The notes below the pieces were generated by a model. That model saw only the letters and a list, made by a program, of their open reading frames with translations, did not search any database and was not told the DNA's origin. Position numbers and translations under genes: made by a program. A DNA stretch of 64,000 nucleotides, from contig OW804096.1 of NCBI GenBank assembly GCA_942159475.1, positions 142,407,951 through 142,471,950 on the forward strand, written 5' to 3'. This DNA comes from Sthenelais limicola (lineage: Eukaryota > Annelida > Polychaeta > Phyllodocida > Sigalionidae). This document shows, in pieces, positions 52,101 through 58,110 of the stretch (positions within the stretch are counted from its first letter, which is position 1; each line of letters starts with the position of its first letter).

Positions 52101-55100
52101 ATAAAGTGGTATTTTTTATGTGTAATTTCTTCAGCGTATATCATGTTAAAAGTAGTTCAGATGCTTCTTTGGCTTCTCTTTGGACAAGTTCTTTAGTGGA
52201 AACTTATTTACAAATACAAGGCTCACACACTTGCACTCACAGTTAGGGACCAAGAGGAGATATTTAATGCCTGATATTGATTTATCAATAGGAAAAGTTC
52301 TAATGTTGATATATTGTGTGCATGATGATGTTGTCTCTGTCTTTGGTCTTAAATAGATAAGTGTTGTTATGAAATCTTCCTGGTGGAATAGAATGCTACT
52401 GTTTCTTTACATAGGACTTTTCCAATAGTACCTCGTTGAACTATGTGTGAATTCAATGTGTTGCGGGGTGATTTCCATGATTCTACTTATAATGATGAAT
52501 AGGCCCAGACCATGACATGAAAGCTGTTCTTCTGGCCATCATTCATTTGGTTTCCCTCTAATGTAACATCCTTGTAGTTAAGTTCAGCTCAGTTCAACTC
52601 CAAATGTAATACCATGAATATCATCAGGCCCATATCCAGATTAAATTACAAGCCCTTTAAGAGATTTTATTTTTTTCCCTTTAAGAGATCTTGGGGAGGG
52701 TCAGGGATGAAACTGAAATCAGTATTTTTGAAATTCTAATTATTGTCTAATTTCCTCTGAATTCCATCATTTTATCCCTAAAATTAAAATCAAAATTTTC
52801 AAAAAAAAATTCACAAAATTTGATTAAATAAATGCTCAGGGACCGAGAGGATGGGACCATGCTTGGCTGTCCTCTATAGATACTGACGCCGCTTCAGTAT
52901 CATGCATTTAGCGGCCTCACAACTCTCAAGGCAGTACTGAAATACGGATGAGAATTGCCATCTTGTGGCATTCACAGATAATAACAACCAAAGAGATCTA
53001 CAATGTACCATTCAAACAGTGTTTTCAGAAGTGGTGGTAGTGGACGAGGAGGCGGGGGAGAGGGGGGGGGGGGAAGAGAGCAATGTTTCAGTATTTTTGC
53101 CATGACCCCACTTTCATATATGAAGGGGTATAACTGTATTTAGGGAATACCAATGCATCCTTACCTGAGCTGCCCCATTTACTCTCTCAGTGACACACTA
53201 CACCCATCTTCCTCAATATCCTTGAGTTAAATCTGCACTCTGGTAATGCCAGTCAAAAACTAAAGATTTTCTACTTTTTGTTCCGTTCGTTTCTAACCCA
53301 TCTAAAAGTCATTTGATCAATATTTTCTGGTCCGGTCTGGTTCTTTTTTGCAATAGGGCTTCATAAAAGTCCACATTTATATTTTGAAGGCCTGCTGTGA
53401 CTGCACTTATTATTGAACACCAATAGGGGGTTTGCATAGCCGCCATTTTGAATCTAGATTCGCATTGAATTATGGGACTAATGGTACAGTGAAAAGTCTT
53501 CAGAAAACATCCCATGTTCAGCATGTAATAATTATCAACGTTCTTATGTCAATATACATGTGTTATACATGTTTCCATAACACAAGTCTCCATCTTTCCC
53601 ATCATGCATTTCGTTTTCACAGATCATTGATAAAAGCTATGATATTGGTGAAAACATACTTGCAATTTTCGATAAAAATGTTGCTAAATATTTATATGTC
53701 AAATTTCATCAGAATCCATCCCAGCATACACTGCAGTAGACATGCGCAGTGAGACATGCAACTGCCCTATTGCTCACCAGTTTTCACTTGGCTGATTCAA
53801 TTTCAAATTCTTATATTAACATATAACAGCAGCCAAATGTTGATGAATCCAGTCCAATAGTTTATAATATGAAATGAGTTAATTAGGTAAGGACTAAGGT
53901 TCATATTGTTGTAATAGCTGAGAATTCAGCTTTAGCAATATCACCATGCCCCAGAGTCAGTGTGGGTCAGATCTTCAGAAAACGTACAATAAGCCTTCAC
54001 CAATCCTCTCAAATAACCCAAATTTAAGAGGAAAATCAGGTTCAAAATACAGCTCAACATTACCAGACAGATTTATTGAATGAATACAATACAGAATATA
54101 CTCAGATATACCTAGTATTTATCAATCTTCACTCTAATTTAGCAGAATTTGATAGATGTGTAGAACTGTAGATTGTGTATTTTCTGAAAGTCTGACCCAC
54201 ATACAGCTGGTATTCCTCCAGTGCCAGAGGGAGAAGGTGAATGTGGAGCCAAACCAGGATTCTAACCTACAAAATTATCATGGGTCTGGGTGTGGGTACA
54301 TGTGTCATGATGTGATGTAGCTCGGCATAGTCCACAATAGAGGACTAGTGCAAGACTAATGTCAATGTCTAAATGGTCCGCTATGATAGGTGTCTCTCCT
54401 AGCCTCCCTTGGGCTATGTTGAACTCTAGACAGAATAAAGCAGTTTACTCCAGACCATCAACATATATACAGATCGTTGACTTATTCACTCATCGTTTAT
54501 ATATGTACTCAGTATATGTGATGTGTTTCAGGGAAATGAGTCACAAGTCGCAAAAATGGTATTTTTCAAAGTGTTTATTTTACAAGATCATTTTATTGGA
54601 ATGTTTTGATCTTTGGAGAGTTTATCAATTAGTTATATCGATTGATGTATCAAATTTCAGGACAATGTATGTAATATATCCTTCCGTTTTAAAGGTCCTC
54701 ATATGGACTACATTTAGTTACTTTACTGTTTATCGCCCCGAAGAAATATTGGAAACTTTTTTTTCAAAAATGAAAATATCAAACTTAAAATCTAGAAATA
54801 CTTATTAGATCATTTGACTGTTTACTACCATTGGAATCCACTTGATCTCATCTTTTCAAATATAATGTTATCTCAAAATATTTTTTTTGCGACTTACGAC
54901 TCATTTCCCTGAAACACATCACAATTATACTAGTTTACACAATAGTATAACACTGGTGGAGAACCCACCTTATGCAGCCGTGCTATTTTTAGATTTTAGG
55001 AATCCCCAAATGTAGTCCAATCCACCCAGCCTAGCCTTATTCAAATTAAGGATTTACTCTCTATTGGCCCATCCAGGCACAATTGGGAGGATTGAAGAGG

Positions 55101-57008
55101 GCTAAAAAAGGACTGATGATTTTTTTTTTTTTTTTTTTTTTTAATTTTTTTGACAAACTGTTAATAATGGAGAGGTTTCCCCTGGTTGGATTGATGTCCG
55201 TAAAACCACTGTTTAGCTTACCTTTCCCATTGAACGTCTAAAAGTTGGTTGTACCTCAATCTTTCATTTGAATGTTGCCTTGCCCTACTATAAACTATTG
55301 TCGTCATCTCCGACTTTTCTTTGATGTATTCAAATACTTTTTCTTTCCTTATTGGAAGGATCTAAATTATGAATTTCTCATTGGACATATTTGGAAAACT
55401 ACATTGTCTTCTTATATTTATGCTACAGAAATCTCGGGTATGTATTTAGATTATTGAATGAATGAAATAGGAAATCTGTCACTCTAAACTTGTGTTTGGA
55501 CTATTTTCACTCTGGAGTTTATTTGAAATTTTATATTCATTGTTCACTTGTATTATCTGTCAACTGACCACTAAAGCTTTGGTGCCATCTATTTAGTTTC
55601 TTTCTTAATTTTTGTCAGTTATAACATCCACTTTAATTGATGTTGAAATATAAAAATGGTTCATATTTGTGCCCTTTACCCCAGTTTCTCTTTCTTCACA
55701 TTAGTTTTTAAAGGCAGTTATTTCTGTCTACTTGTTTAAGTTCATATCTTATAAATTCTTTTTCATTTCTTGGGATCTGTGGTATAAGTTCTTGTATACA
55801 GTGTTAAGTTTCTTATTAGTAATGCAAAGGATGCATGTATTATATATTTAATGGTGTTGATTCAGATATAGGGGATCTTATTTGTAACTATTTTTAGATG
55901 TTTAGAGACTAGAGTAAGATTAAGTTAATATTGGGCCATATGGTGTGGGCCAGTTTCAAAATGCAACTGACTAAAGCCCAATGAAGCCTTTTTTCCTTCC
56001 GTCTGATTTGGTCTTTGGATGGAAAGCGCACTAGTCAGCTGCCTTCATCTTTCATGCATGTGCACCGGGCTGACTCCCTTCTCTTTGCTCCTCACCCCCA
56101 CCCACCCCTGTCAAGATAATCGCCTCAGTGGATATAGGTGTTATGATGCTATGTACACGGGAGGATCCACTGGGTGGAGCCACAGTCAGACAAAGGAGTG
56201 GCTGTGGCTGAGAGAGCTATTCCTAGAATAAAACTTAGTTTACTCCAGACCATCAACACATACAGATCGTTGACTCATTCACTTATCATTTATATCTTTA
56301 ATTCTATACATACTAGTATACACAATGGTATATCATTGGTGGAGAATCCGGGCATTATGTTATACCCATGTGTGGCATGGCATTAGCCAACCCACGGATG
56401 TAGTGCAAGATACCCCTGCAAGGGGGCACGGCTGTTCTCCTCCAGTATATAAATAAAGTCAGAGCAACCGAAAGGTTATTCCAGATCCAATAGATAACTG
56501 TGTTGCATCTACTCCCATAGTTATAGAACTTAAAATTAAAATACTAATACAAGCATAGATATGGCAGATATTCCACACGACCATATATCATAGGGCTTTA
56601 TGTATGGGGCAAGGCCAAACTTGAAACACTCATTGTATATATTGCCTGATACTTATCATATGTCTTCCTGGTAGTTCTGTATTTAGTTATTTTCTAATAT
56701 GCAGAATCAAGTTTGATTATTTTATTTTTATATACACAGATCATTTTTAAATGTTATTAACTCACATAAACATCCTTATTATGCCTGTTCAAAAAAGAAT
56801 CATCACTAAAAATATTCAAAGTAGACATTTTTGGCAAAGCGACAAAACTAGTCTATAAAGGAAAAACATGTCTTATCTATAGATTGCATAAATATTTTAT
56901 AAATATACTTTAGAATAACTGTTTTACGTGCTTGCTTTCAGACGTGTCGCCGGCCAGGTTCAACCAGCCGTGCCCCCGAGGATTCCTGACAGACCCCGCA
57001 ACCAGTAA
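10043..57008 (+). CDS. Dynamin (classical, DNM1/2/3-type) large GTPase, 18 exons, 5' exon missing
   Basis: Dynamins are GTP-hydrolysing mechanoenzymes that assemble as helices on the necks of budding endocytic vesicles and cut them. Joining exons 10043-10116, 10902-11051, 12737-12940, 13387-13485, 14303-14411, 22209-22403, 23328-23463, 23847-23914, 24280-24418, 25093-25250, 32465-32516, 33104-33217, 34015-34254, 35426-35575, 36461-36517, 43176-43360, 47394-47597 and 56942-57008 gives 2401 nt in one frame with no internal stop: 799 residues after one base that completes an Arg codon. Domain order is GTPase (G2-G5 visible), bundle/stalk, PH, GED and proline-rich tail. Every junction has GT/AG ends and matching phase. 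Only the first exon (P-loop, about 54 codons) is missing; with it the protein would be about 853 residues, close to the usual 850-870. A PH domain plus a PRD excludes DRP1, OPA1 and Mx proteins. Which vertebrate paralogue it corresponds to is not meaningful if this is a single pre-duplication gene. Confidence 0.97.
10130..10189. repeat. 15-bp tandem repeat, 4 perfect copies, 13 nt after the exon 2 donor
   Basis: CATCTAGTAATCTGA is repeated four times without change. Directly after it (10224-10254) is a hairpin, ATTACCCTCGGT / ACCGAGGGGTAAT, with a six-base loop. Confidence 0.95.
10265..10499 (-). mobile_element. M1 MITE, full copy in intron 2
   Basis: 235 bp with both termini intact (GGGTCAGATTTTCAG / CTGAAAATCTGACCC) and the interior in reverse orientation. 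Confidence 0.92.
10500..10901 (+). other. Rest of intron 2, with a retroposon-like 3' tail at about 10795-10860
   Basis: The tail TTGCAATAAAAGAATTCTTG followed by AATTGAATTGAATC resembles four other tails in the window that end in AATTGAATTGAA. The upstream part is unassigned. Confidence 0.5.
10902..11051 (+). CDS. Dynamin exon 3 (GTPase domain)
   Basis: This 150-nt exon reads (E)[15 protein letters not shown], then a charged helix, then [20 protein letters not shown] and SPN. It covers the segment between switch I and switch II of the G domain. It is co-linear with the vertebrate exon of the same length, without gaps. Acceptor tgtatttcag, donor GTAAGT. Confidence 0.96.
11052..12736 (+). other. 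Intron 3: unique AT-rich sequence
   Basis: Contains a short element-like tail at about 11165-11220 (GGCGACCCTTAAAATAAATA). Otherwise nothing is recognised; the small open frames are AT-rich and unsupported. Confidence 0.6.
12737..12940 (+). CDS. Dynamin exon 4 (G3 / switch II)
   Basis: This 204-nt exon begins by completing Val and reads [20 protein letters not shown]. The DLPG motif is G3; its Asp aligns with Asp136 of human dynamin-1 with no indel. The exon continues through [20 protein letters not shown] and ends at KEVDAQ(G). Acceptor gttttttccag, donor GTAAGG. Confidence 0.97.
12941..13386 (+). other. Intron 4
   Basis: 446 bp of AT-rich unique sequence; nothing recognised. Confidence 0.7.
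13387..13485 (+). CDS. Dynamin exon 5 (G4)
   Basis: This 99-nt exon reads (G)[18 protein letters not shown] and then [14 protein letters not shown](G). TKLD is the guanine-specifying G4 motif and aligns with residues 205-208 of human dynamin-1. Acceptor cgtgtttcag, donor GTAAAT. An M3 element starts about 48 nt after the donor. Confidence 0.96.
13533..13939 (+). mobile_element. M3 MITE, full copy in intron 5
   Basis: About 407 bp from ACCATGTGTTCCAGGAAAAT to AAAAACGGATCAC. It begins about 48 nt after the exon 5 donor. The left end is more diverged than the right. Confidence 0.87.
14303..14411 (+). CDS. Dynamin exon 6 (G5)
   Basis: This 109-nt exon reads (G)[20 protein letters not shown] and then [15 protein letters not shown](R). 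NRSQ is the G5-type motif and its Asn aligns with Asn236 of human dynamin-1. The exon ends two bases into an Arg codon that exon 7 completes. The donor GTAATACAT is itself the beginning of the 51-bp satellite of intron 6 (see findings). Confidence 0.95.
14412..16316. repeat. 51-bp satellite, array 1 (about 37 units)
   Basis: The unit contains AATACATAGAGAGAATAGAC, CAAGGAGCAAGTAATTGAAT and ATTTATTGTAC. Interspersed variants include GAACGAGG and GAACAAGG for GACCAAGG, AATAAATA for AATACATA, and GCAAATAATT for GCAAGTAATT. The first unit starts at the splice donor of exon 6. Because 51 is 17 codons, one unit frame stays open for hundreds of residues; this is not a gene. Confidence 0.98.
16317..16916 (+). 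mobile_element. Body A: hairpin-ended element between satellite arrays 1 and 2
   Basis: It opens with a near-perfect inverted repeat of about 49 nt per arm (about 16325-16375 and 16392-16442; landmarks CAATAATCGAAAATTTATAG and its complement). It closes near a perfect 26-bp palindrome, TTCATATAGGA CGCG TCCTATATGAA. Inside the left hairpin lies ATTTATTATATGTGC, and its approximate complement GCGCGTATAATAAAT lies at the right edge, like short terminal inverted repeats. No open frame of note. Confidence 0.75.
16917..17640. repeat. 51-bp satellite, array 2 (about 14 units)
   Basis: Same unit as array 1. A rare variant with TACTTTACTGAGAATAG occurs twice, about 357 bp (seven units) apart, showing a seven-unit block duplication. 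Confidence 0.97.
17641..18414 (+). mobile_element. Body B: hairpin-ended element between arrays 2 and 3
   Basis: The left end is a 37-nt-per-arm inverted repeat (GATAACTAACGAGTTGGTTG ... TTAGTTATC) with almost no loop. The right end has AGTTGTATACG / CGTATACAACT. ATTTATTATATATGC and GCGTATATAATAAAT bound the interior. The interior is a diverged dimer: a block with GCTCAC, TTTCGAATCA, CACAGCTTTAA and TTTTAGTTTATT occurs at about 17867 and again at about 18070. The satellite is interrupted at AATACATA and resumes at AATAAATA, an apparent 8-bp target duplication. Confidence 0.75.
18415..19187. repeat. 51-bp satellite, array 3 (about 15 units)
   Basis: Same unit as array 1; several units carry ACATAGCGAGAATAG. 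Confidence 0.97.
19188..20012 (+). mobile_element. Body B': second copy of body B between arrays 3 and 4
   Basis: Same order of blocks and the same breakpoints in the satellite unit as body B. The left hairpin has a 23-nt insertion in its loop containing GTTGCGCAGCAAC. Substitutions and small indels throughout show it is not a fresh copy. Confidence 0.8.
20013..21998. repeat. 51-bp satellite, array 4 (about 39 units)
   Basis: Same unit; the array ends inside a unit at TTTATTG, 210 bp before exon 7. GAACGAGG and GACCAAGG variants alternate in an irregular order. Confidence 0.98.
22209..22403 (+). CDS. Dynamin exon 7 (end of G domain, start of stalk)
   Basis: This 195-nt exon reads [20 protein letters not shown], then [10 protein letters not shown], then [20 protein letters not shown] and AMM(Q). 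It covers the G-domain/bundle-signalling transition and the start of the middle domain (stalk). The acceptor tgctgcag gives A to complete Arg, and the donor GTAAGT splits the final Gln codon. A decayed second copy of the exon's last third lies about 260-325 bp downstream. Confidence 0.96.
22404..23327 (+). other. Intron 7
   Basis: Holds the exon 7 relic and a run of about 23 T at 23187-23210; the rest is unique AT-rich sequence. Confidence 0.7.
22660..22727 (+). pseudogene. Decayed partial copy of dynamin exon 7 in intron 7
   Basis: The segment GAATACAAAAA...GATCCAACTCGCAAGACAA and AAACTATGATGCAG repeats the last third of exon 7 (22341-22403) nearly base for base. It carries an in-frame TAG after the first codons, and the donor has become GAAAAT. 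It is a relic duplicate, not a usable exon. Confidence 0.85.
23328..23463 (+). CDS. Dynamin exon 8 (stalk)
   Basis: This 136-nt exon reads [20 protein letters not shown] and then [20 protein letters not shown]. The [12 protein letters not shown] signature is characteristic of the dynamin middle domain, which mediates stalk dimerisation. Acceptor ttctttcag, donor GTGAGT. Confidence 0.96.
23464..24279 (+). other. Introns 8 and 9 (around exon 9)
   Basis: Introns of 383 bp and 365 bp on either side of exon 9 (23847-23914). Nothing else recognised. Confidence 0.7.
23847..23914 (+). CDS. Dynamin exon 9 (stalk)
   Basis: This short 68-nt exon reads [20 protein letters not shown] and then GI(R). It is part of the stalk and matches the family segment with similar sequence directly after FPFELVK. 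Acceptor ctaattacag, donor GTAAGA. Confidence 0.95.
24280..24418 (+). CDS. Dynamin exon 10 (stalk; single version seen)
   Basis: This 139-nt exon reads [20 protein letters not shown] and then [20 protein letters not shown], ending RSCSDK. In vertebrates this is the exon with mutually exclusive a/b forms. Only one version was found here; a repeated [12 protein letters not shown] segment was looked for between exons 9 and 11 and not seen. Donor GTAAGC, followed 17 nt later by an M2 element. Confidence 0.96.
24435..24782 (+). mobile_element. M2 MITE, full copy in intron 10
   Basis: 348 bp from AATAGGGGATTTGCATAGCC to CAATTCCCCTATT, starting 17 nt after the exon 10 donor. Confidence 0.92.
25093..25250 (+). 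CDS. Dynamin exon 11 (stalk end)
   Basis: This 158-nt exon reads [20 protein letters not shown], then [20 protein letters not shown] and [12 protein letters not shown](N). It forms the end of the stalk before the linker to the PH domain. The donor is GTCAGT, weaker than the others, and the split Asn codon is completed by exon 12, which lies 7.2 kb downstream. Confidence 0.95.
25251..26236 (+). other. Start of intron 11: unique sequence
   Basis: About 1 kb of AT-rich sequence. A 69-codon open frame at 25976 is unsupported. Confidence 0.65.
26237..26470 (+). mobile_element. M1 MITE, full copy in intron 11
   Basis: From GGGTGACATTTTCAGAAAAT to TTTTCTGGCGATTTTACCC, moderately diverged at both ends. 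Confidence 0.87.
26755..27166 (-). repeat. Composite old repeat, inverted copy of 53345-54070 without the M2 insert
   Basis: It consists of an M1 half (26755-26879), then TCCGGGGCATGGTGCTATTG, ATTCTCAGCTATTACAACAA, TGTTATATGTTAATATA, CTGGTGAGCAATTGGTGTTC and a closing block with AAATGTGGACTTTTATGAAG. The reverse complement of all blocks is found at 53345-53961, where M2 splits CACCAAT|TGCTCACC. Confidence 0.88.
27167..32464 (+). other. Rest of intron 11: mostly unique
   Basis: 5.3 kb. 29100-30350 is visibly less AT-rich than its surroundings and holds a perfect TGACGTCA palindrome at 29829-29836 beside CCGCGGCC. Retroposon-like tails end at about 29100 (CTCAAATAAAATTCTTTAAA) and at about 32025 (TAATCTAATCTAAAAAAAA). 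No gene recognised. Confidence 0.6.
32465..32516 (+). CDS. Dynamin exon 12 (stalk-PH linker)
   Basis: This 52-nt exon encodes [17 protein letters not shown], the polar, flexible linker between stalk and PH domain that is variable across the family. Identification rests on the exact phase (completes AA|T for Asn, ends on a codon boundary), the acceptor tttttccag, the donor GTAGGC and its position. It is about four residues shorter than in human dynamin-1, judged by the numbering of the PH domain. Confidence 0.88.
32865..33058. repeat. AT-rich minisatellite in intron 12
   Basis: Irregular repeats of TTTGTAGCTTTAAATAAACT and ATATTTAT, ending 45 bp before exon 13. Confidence 0.88.
33104..33217 (+). 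CDS. Dynamin exon 13 (PH domain, first half)
   Basis: This 114-nt exon reads [38 protein letters not shown]. It starts the PH domain, which binds PI(4,5)P2 at the plasma membrane. The first variable loop reads NISMLRGG where vertebrates have NIGIMKGG. The two hydrophobic membrane-insertion residues are therefore conserved in character (Met-Leu instead of Ile-Met) and the following Lys is Arg. Acceptor ttgagcag, donor GTAAGT. Confidence 0.96.
33241..33400. repeat. 30-bp minisatellite in intron 13
   Basis: Five exact-length units plus a partial one: TGTGGTTTGTTGTACTATAA, AACATTTACC. It starts 23 nt after the exon 13 donor. The exon's open frame runs on through the array because 30 is divisible by 3; the donor GTAAGT shows it is intronic. 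Confidence 0.95.
33467..33701 (-). mobile_element. M1 MITE, full copy in intron 13
   Basis: From GGGTCAAATCTTCAGAAAAC to TTTCTGAAAATCGGACCC; reverse-oriented interior. Confidence 0.9.
34015..34254 (+). CDS. Dynamin exon 14 (PH domain, second half)
   Basis: This 240-nt exon of 80 codons reads [20 protein letters not shown], then [20 protein letters not shown], then [20 protein letters not shown] and [20 protein letters not shown]. It completes the PH domain with its C-terminal helix ([12 protein letters not shown]). The acidic tail leads into the GED. Acceptor cttactag, donor GTATAT, which is weaker. Read-through would add a short intronic tail ending at 34377. Confidence 0.96.
34255..34981 (+). 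other. Intron 14, first part
   Basis: Unique sequence with a 35-bp fragment at 34679-34713 (ATAAGTCATAACATGAGTAA) matching the 69-bp satellite unit and its right flank. Confidence 0.6.
34982..35379 (-). mobile_element. M3 MITE, full copy in intron 14
   Basis: 398 bp from GTGATATGTTTTAGGAAAAT to CCTGAAACATATTAC, inverted relative to the copy at 3081. AAAT on both flanks is a possible target duplication. Confidence 0.9.
35426..35575 (+). CDS. Dynamin exon 15 (GTPase effector domain)
   Basis: This 150-nt exon contains [20 protein letters not shown], then [20 protein letters not shown] and E. The [13 protein letters not shown] helix is the GED signature; GED packs with the middle domain to form the stalk. 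Acceptor tttgtttcag, donor GTAAGT. Confidence 0.96.
35576..36460 (+). other. Intron 15 with two old repeats
   Basis: An inverted retroposon tail (TTCAATTCAATTCAAGACAT at about 35600) and a second copy of the 3900 repeat (35706-35800) are present. The rest is AT-rich. Confidence 0.65.
36461..36517 (+). CDS. Dynamin exon 16 (GED)
   Basis: This 57-nt exon of 19 codons reads [19 protein letters not shown], the GED segment matching KEFIFSELLANLYSCGDQ-type sequence in vertebrates. Acceptor gatgccag, donor GTAATT. A 6.7-kb intron with a full LTR retrotransposon follows. Confidence 0.95.
36717..36934 (-). mobile_element. M1 MITE, copy in intron 16
   Basis: From AGGTCAAGTCTTCAGGAAAT (starting one base earlier) to TTTCAGAAAATCTGACCC, with a small internal deletion. 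Confidence 0.87.
36935..37500 (+). other. Intron 16 between M1 and the LTR element
   Basis: Unique AT-rich sequence; nothing recognised. Confidence 0.6.
37501..38012 (+). repeat. 5' LTR
   Basis: 512 bp, TG...CA ends. It contains a TATA-like GTACTGTATACA at about 37790 and AATAAA at about 37900, in the order expected for U3-R. Confidence 0.93.
38455..38640. repeat. Degenerate GGATTTTCGGA tract inside the LTR element
   Basis: Short TTTTCGGA / ATTTCGGA motifs are repeated with irregular spacing, ending in an A-rich run. Possibly a replicative slippage product within the element's leader. Confidence 0.8.
42447..42958 (+). repeat. 3' LTR
   Basis: 512 bp with no difference from the 5' LTR that I can find by reading both. 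Confidence 0.93.
43176..43360 (+). CDS. Dynamin exon 17 (GED end, PRD start)
   Basis: This 185-nt exon reads [20 protein letters not shown], then [15 protein letters not shown], then [18 protein letters not shown] and PAAGGAPN(G). It ends the GED and begins the proline-rich domain. The donor is GTAAAT. If the intron were retained, translation would stop at the TAA overlapping the donor (43362-43364), giving a protein without most of the PRD. Confidence 0.96.
43361..45694 (+). other. Intron 17, first part
   Basis: Contains at 43805-43903 a second copy of the sequence at 43029-43128 (TATGAAATCTTTGTAT, TCATAGACCTTTCTAGTATG). The rest is AT-rich with no gene. Confidence 0.7.
45695..46101 (-). 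mobile_element. M3 MITE, copy in intron 17
   Basis: The left end is degraded (ATTTGGAAAATGGAAAATGA). The interior is inverted and the right end reads ATTTTCCTGGAACACATTG. Confidence 0.85.
47009..47263. mobile_element. M4: small inverted-repeat element in intron 17
   Basis: AGGGGTGTTGTATC and GATACAACACCCCT form perfect 14-bp terminal repeats... spaced to give a 255-bp element. The right copy reads TGATACAACACCCCT. Non-coding; single copy in the window, so family status is not shown. Confidence 0.75.
47394..47597 (+). CDS. Dynamin exon 18 (proline-rich domain)
   Basis: This 204-nt exon is distinctly more GC-rich than its surroundings. It encodes a Pro/Ser/Arg-rich segment including [40 protein letters not shown] and [10 protein letters not shown](S). 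Such PxxP and PSRP motifs bind SH3 domains of amphiphysin, endophilin and related endocytic partners. The acceptor is cagcag, a NAGNAG site: using the second AG (exon from 47397) removes one Arg in frame. Donor GTAAGT. Confidence 0.94.
47598..53250 (+). other. Intron 18, first part: mostly unique
   Basis: A retroposon-like tail lies at about 49190-49285 (ACAAACCTAGACAAATAAAG ... TTCAATTCAATTCAA), and a G-rich run at about 53050-53075 has a 13-G stretch. No gene recognised. Confidence 0.6.
53250..53340 (+). repeat. Old dispersed repeat (second copy at 60391-60490)
   Basis: Shared blocks are AAAAACTAAAGATTTT, TACTTTTTGT and ATCTAAAA.TCATTTGA. Confidence 0.75.
53345..53961 (+). repeat. Old repeat split by an M2 insertion
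   Basis: The outer parts (53345-53421 and 53772-53961) are the inverted copy of 26880-27145. The middle is the M2 element. Confidence 0.9.
53422..53771 (+). mobile_element. M2 MITE, full copy in intron 18
   Basis: 350 bp, AATAGGGGGTTTGCATAGCC to GCAACTGCCCTATT. The uninterrupted paralogue reads CACCAATTGCTCACC across the insertion site. Confidence 0.94.
53964..54199 (-). mobile_element. M1 MITE, full copy in intron 18
   Basis: From GGGTCAGATCTTCAGAAAAC to TTTCTGAAAGTCTGACCC; partner of the M1 half at 26755 in the inverted repeat pair. Confidence 0.92.
54417..54965 (+). repeat. LTR-like repeat split by an M3 insertion
   Basis: 54417-54517 and 54923-54965 match the continuous stretch 56224-56350: GTTTACTCCAGACCATCAAC, CAGATCGTTGACT, then after the insert CACAATAGTATA and TGGTGGAGAACCC. 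AATAAA followed by a CA-TTGGTGGAGAA-type boundary suggests a solo LTR plus primer site; this is inference. Confidence 0.75.
54518..54922 (+). mobile_element. M3 MITE, full copy in intron 18
   Basis: 405 bp from GTGATGTGTTTCAGGGAAAT to CCCTGAAACACATCAC, the most symmetrical ends of the family and so possibly the youngest copy. Confidence 0.94.
54966..56941 (+). other. End of intron 18
   Basis: Holds a long T run at about 55120-55143 and the uninterrupted LTR-like repeat at 56224-56350. No exon other than exon 19 downstream. Confidence 0.6.
56942..57008 (+). CDS. Dynamin exon 19 (PRD end and stop)
   Basis: This final coding exon completes Ser and reads [21 protein letters not shown], stop TAA at 57006-57008. 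The VPPRIPDRP motif resembles the SH3-binding ends of dynamin PRDs. Acceptor gctttcag. The frame agrees with exon 18 across a 9.3-kb intron. Confidence 0.92.
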
Positions 57009-58110
57009 ACGGTTACCTAACATCATTTTCATCTCCATGTGGGTATGGCTGACCAGTGAGATCGACCAACAGCCAGATAGTCAGTCCACCTGACTCTCCT
57101 CCTTACAGGCACAAAGTTGTTAATTTACTTGTTACCATTAAAATGAATAATCCTTCCTGAGGATATGCAGTATGAGAACATTCTCACTTACAGTGTACTT
57201 CATATAGGATAAAACGTTAACTGTACATTGCAAAGTATAATGAGTATAAAACACAAGTTTGTAGTATGTTTGTCTATAACTTATATATTATGAAAATGTG
57301 TCTGGTGAAATAGGACTTAAGCTGTAGATATAAAGTGAACAAGTGCTAGCCAAAGTAAATCGTCTTTACAAATAAATAGGAGGAATGCTCATAAAAAGAA
57401 TCTAAAAGTATTTAATACAAGATCAAGGTCATTTAGATGAATTTGTTCTCTAAACTAACAGTGGAACTGGTCAGTCAATATCTAGACATCACCTATATTT
57501 AAGAAAGAAAACACCAATAAAATTGTTTAAAAATCCATTATATATAAAATAGAGTGTGTCAAACATGGAATCGAACATGAAGGCTCCTCGGGTTTGTTGC
57601 GTTTGATGAGTTGATGGCATAGAGGACGCTGGAGTGCAATATTATTAAGAGGGTCGGCCACTGCTTTGTTGAAATGTCGTCTGCTGAATATCCGATGAAA
57701 AAATGGGTTCAGAAAGTGGGACTTTTGATGTTCATAAGGCTGGCATTATAGTAGGAAATATCATCCATTGTATGGTAGTAGGATACTACCCCAGGAGTTA
57801 GTGGAAGACCAGTGAAAAGAGCTAGCCTGGTGAAAAAACATAATACACACTGCCTAAGTCTTACCATGTAAAGTTCACTGAAGAAAACATACCCTAAAGA
57901 TGGCTATTGAATAAGATGTTGTTTTTATTTGATGGCCAGTAAATGCTCATTGGATGCTCTTTGGATGCTTGTCCGAAGCAATGGAAGGCCCTTTATAAGA
58001 ATATGTGTACTGAAGGATGGTTACATTATGTGCACCACTGGTTACATTTTCTAGTCATTATTTAAGTGTTGTTCGTGGTGTTGAAATAAACTAGCAGGCT
58101 AATAATGATA
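57009..58110 (+). other. Dynamin 3' UTR (extent uncertain)
   Basis: Non-coding sequence after the stop. Candidate AATAAA signals lie at 57371-57376, 57516-57521 and 58085-58090; which is used cannot be told from sequence. No other gene starts here. Confidence 0.5.
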
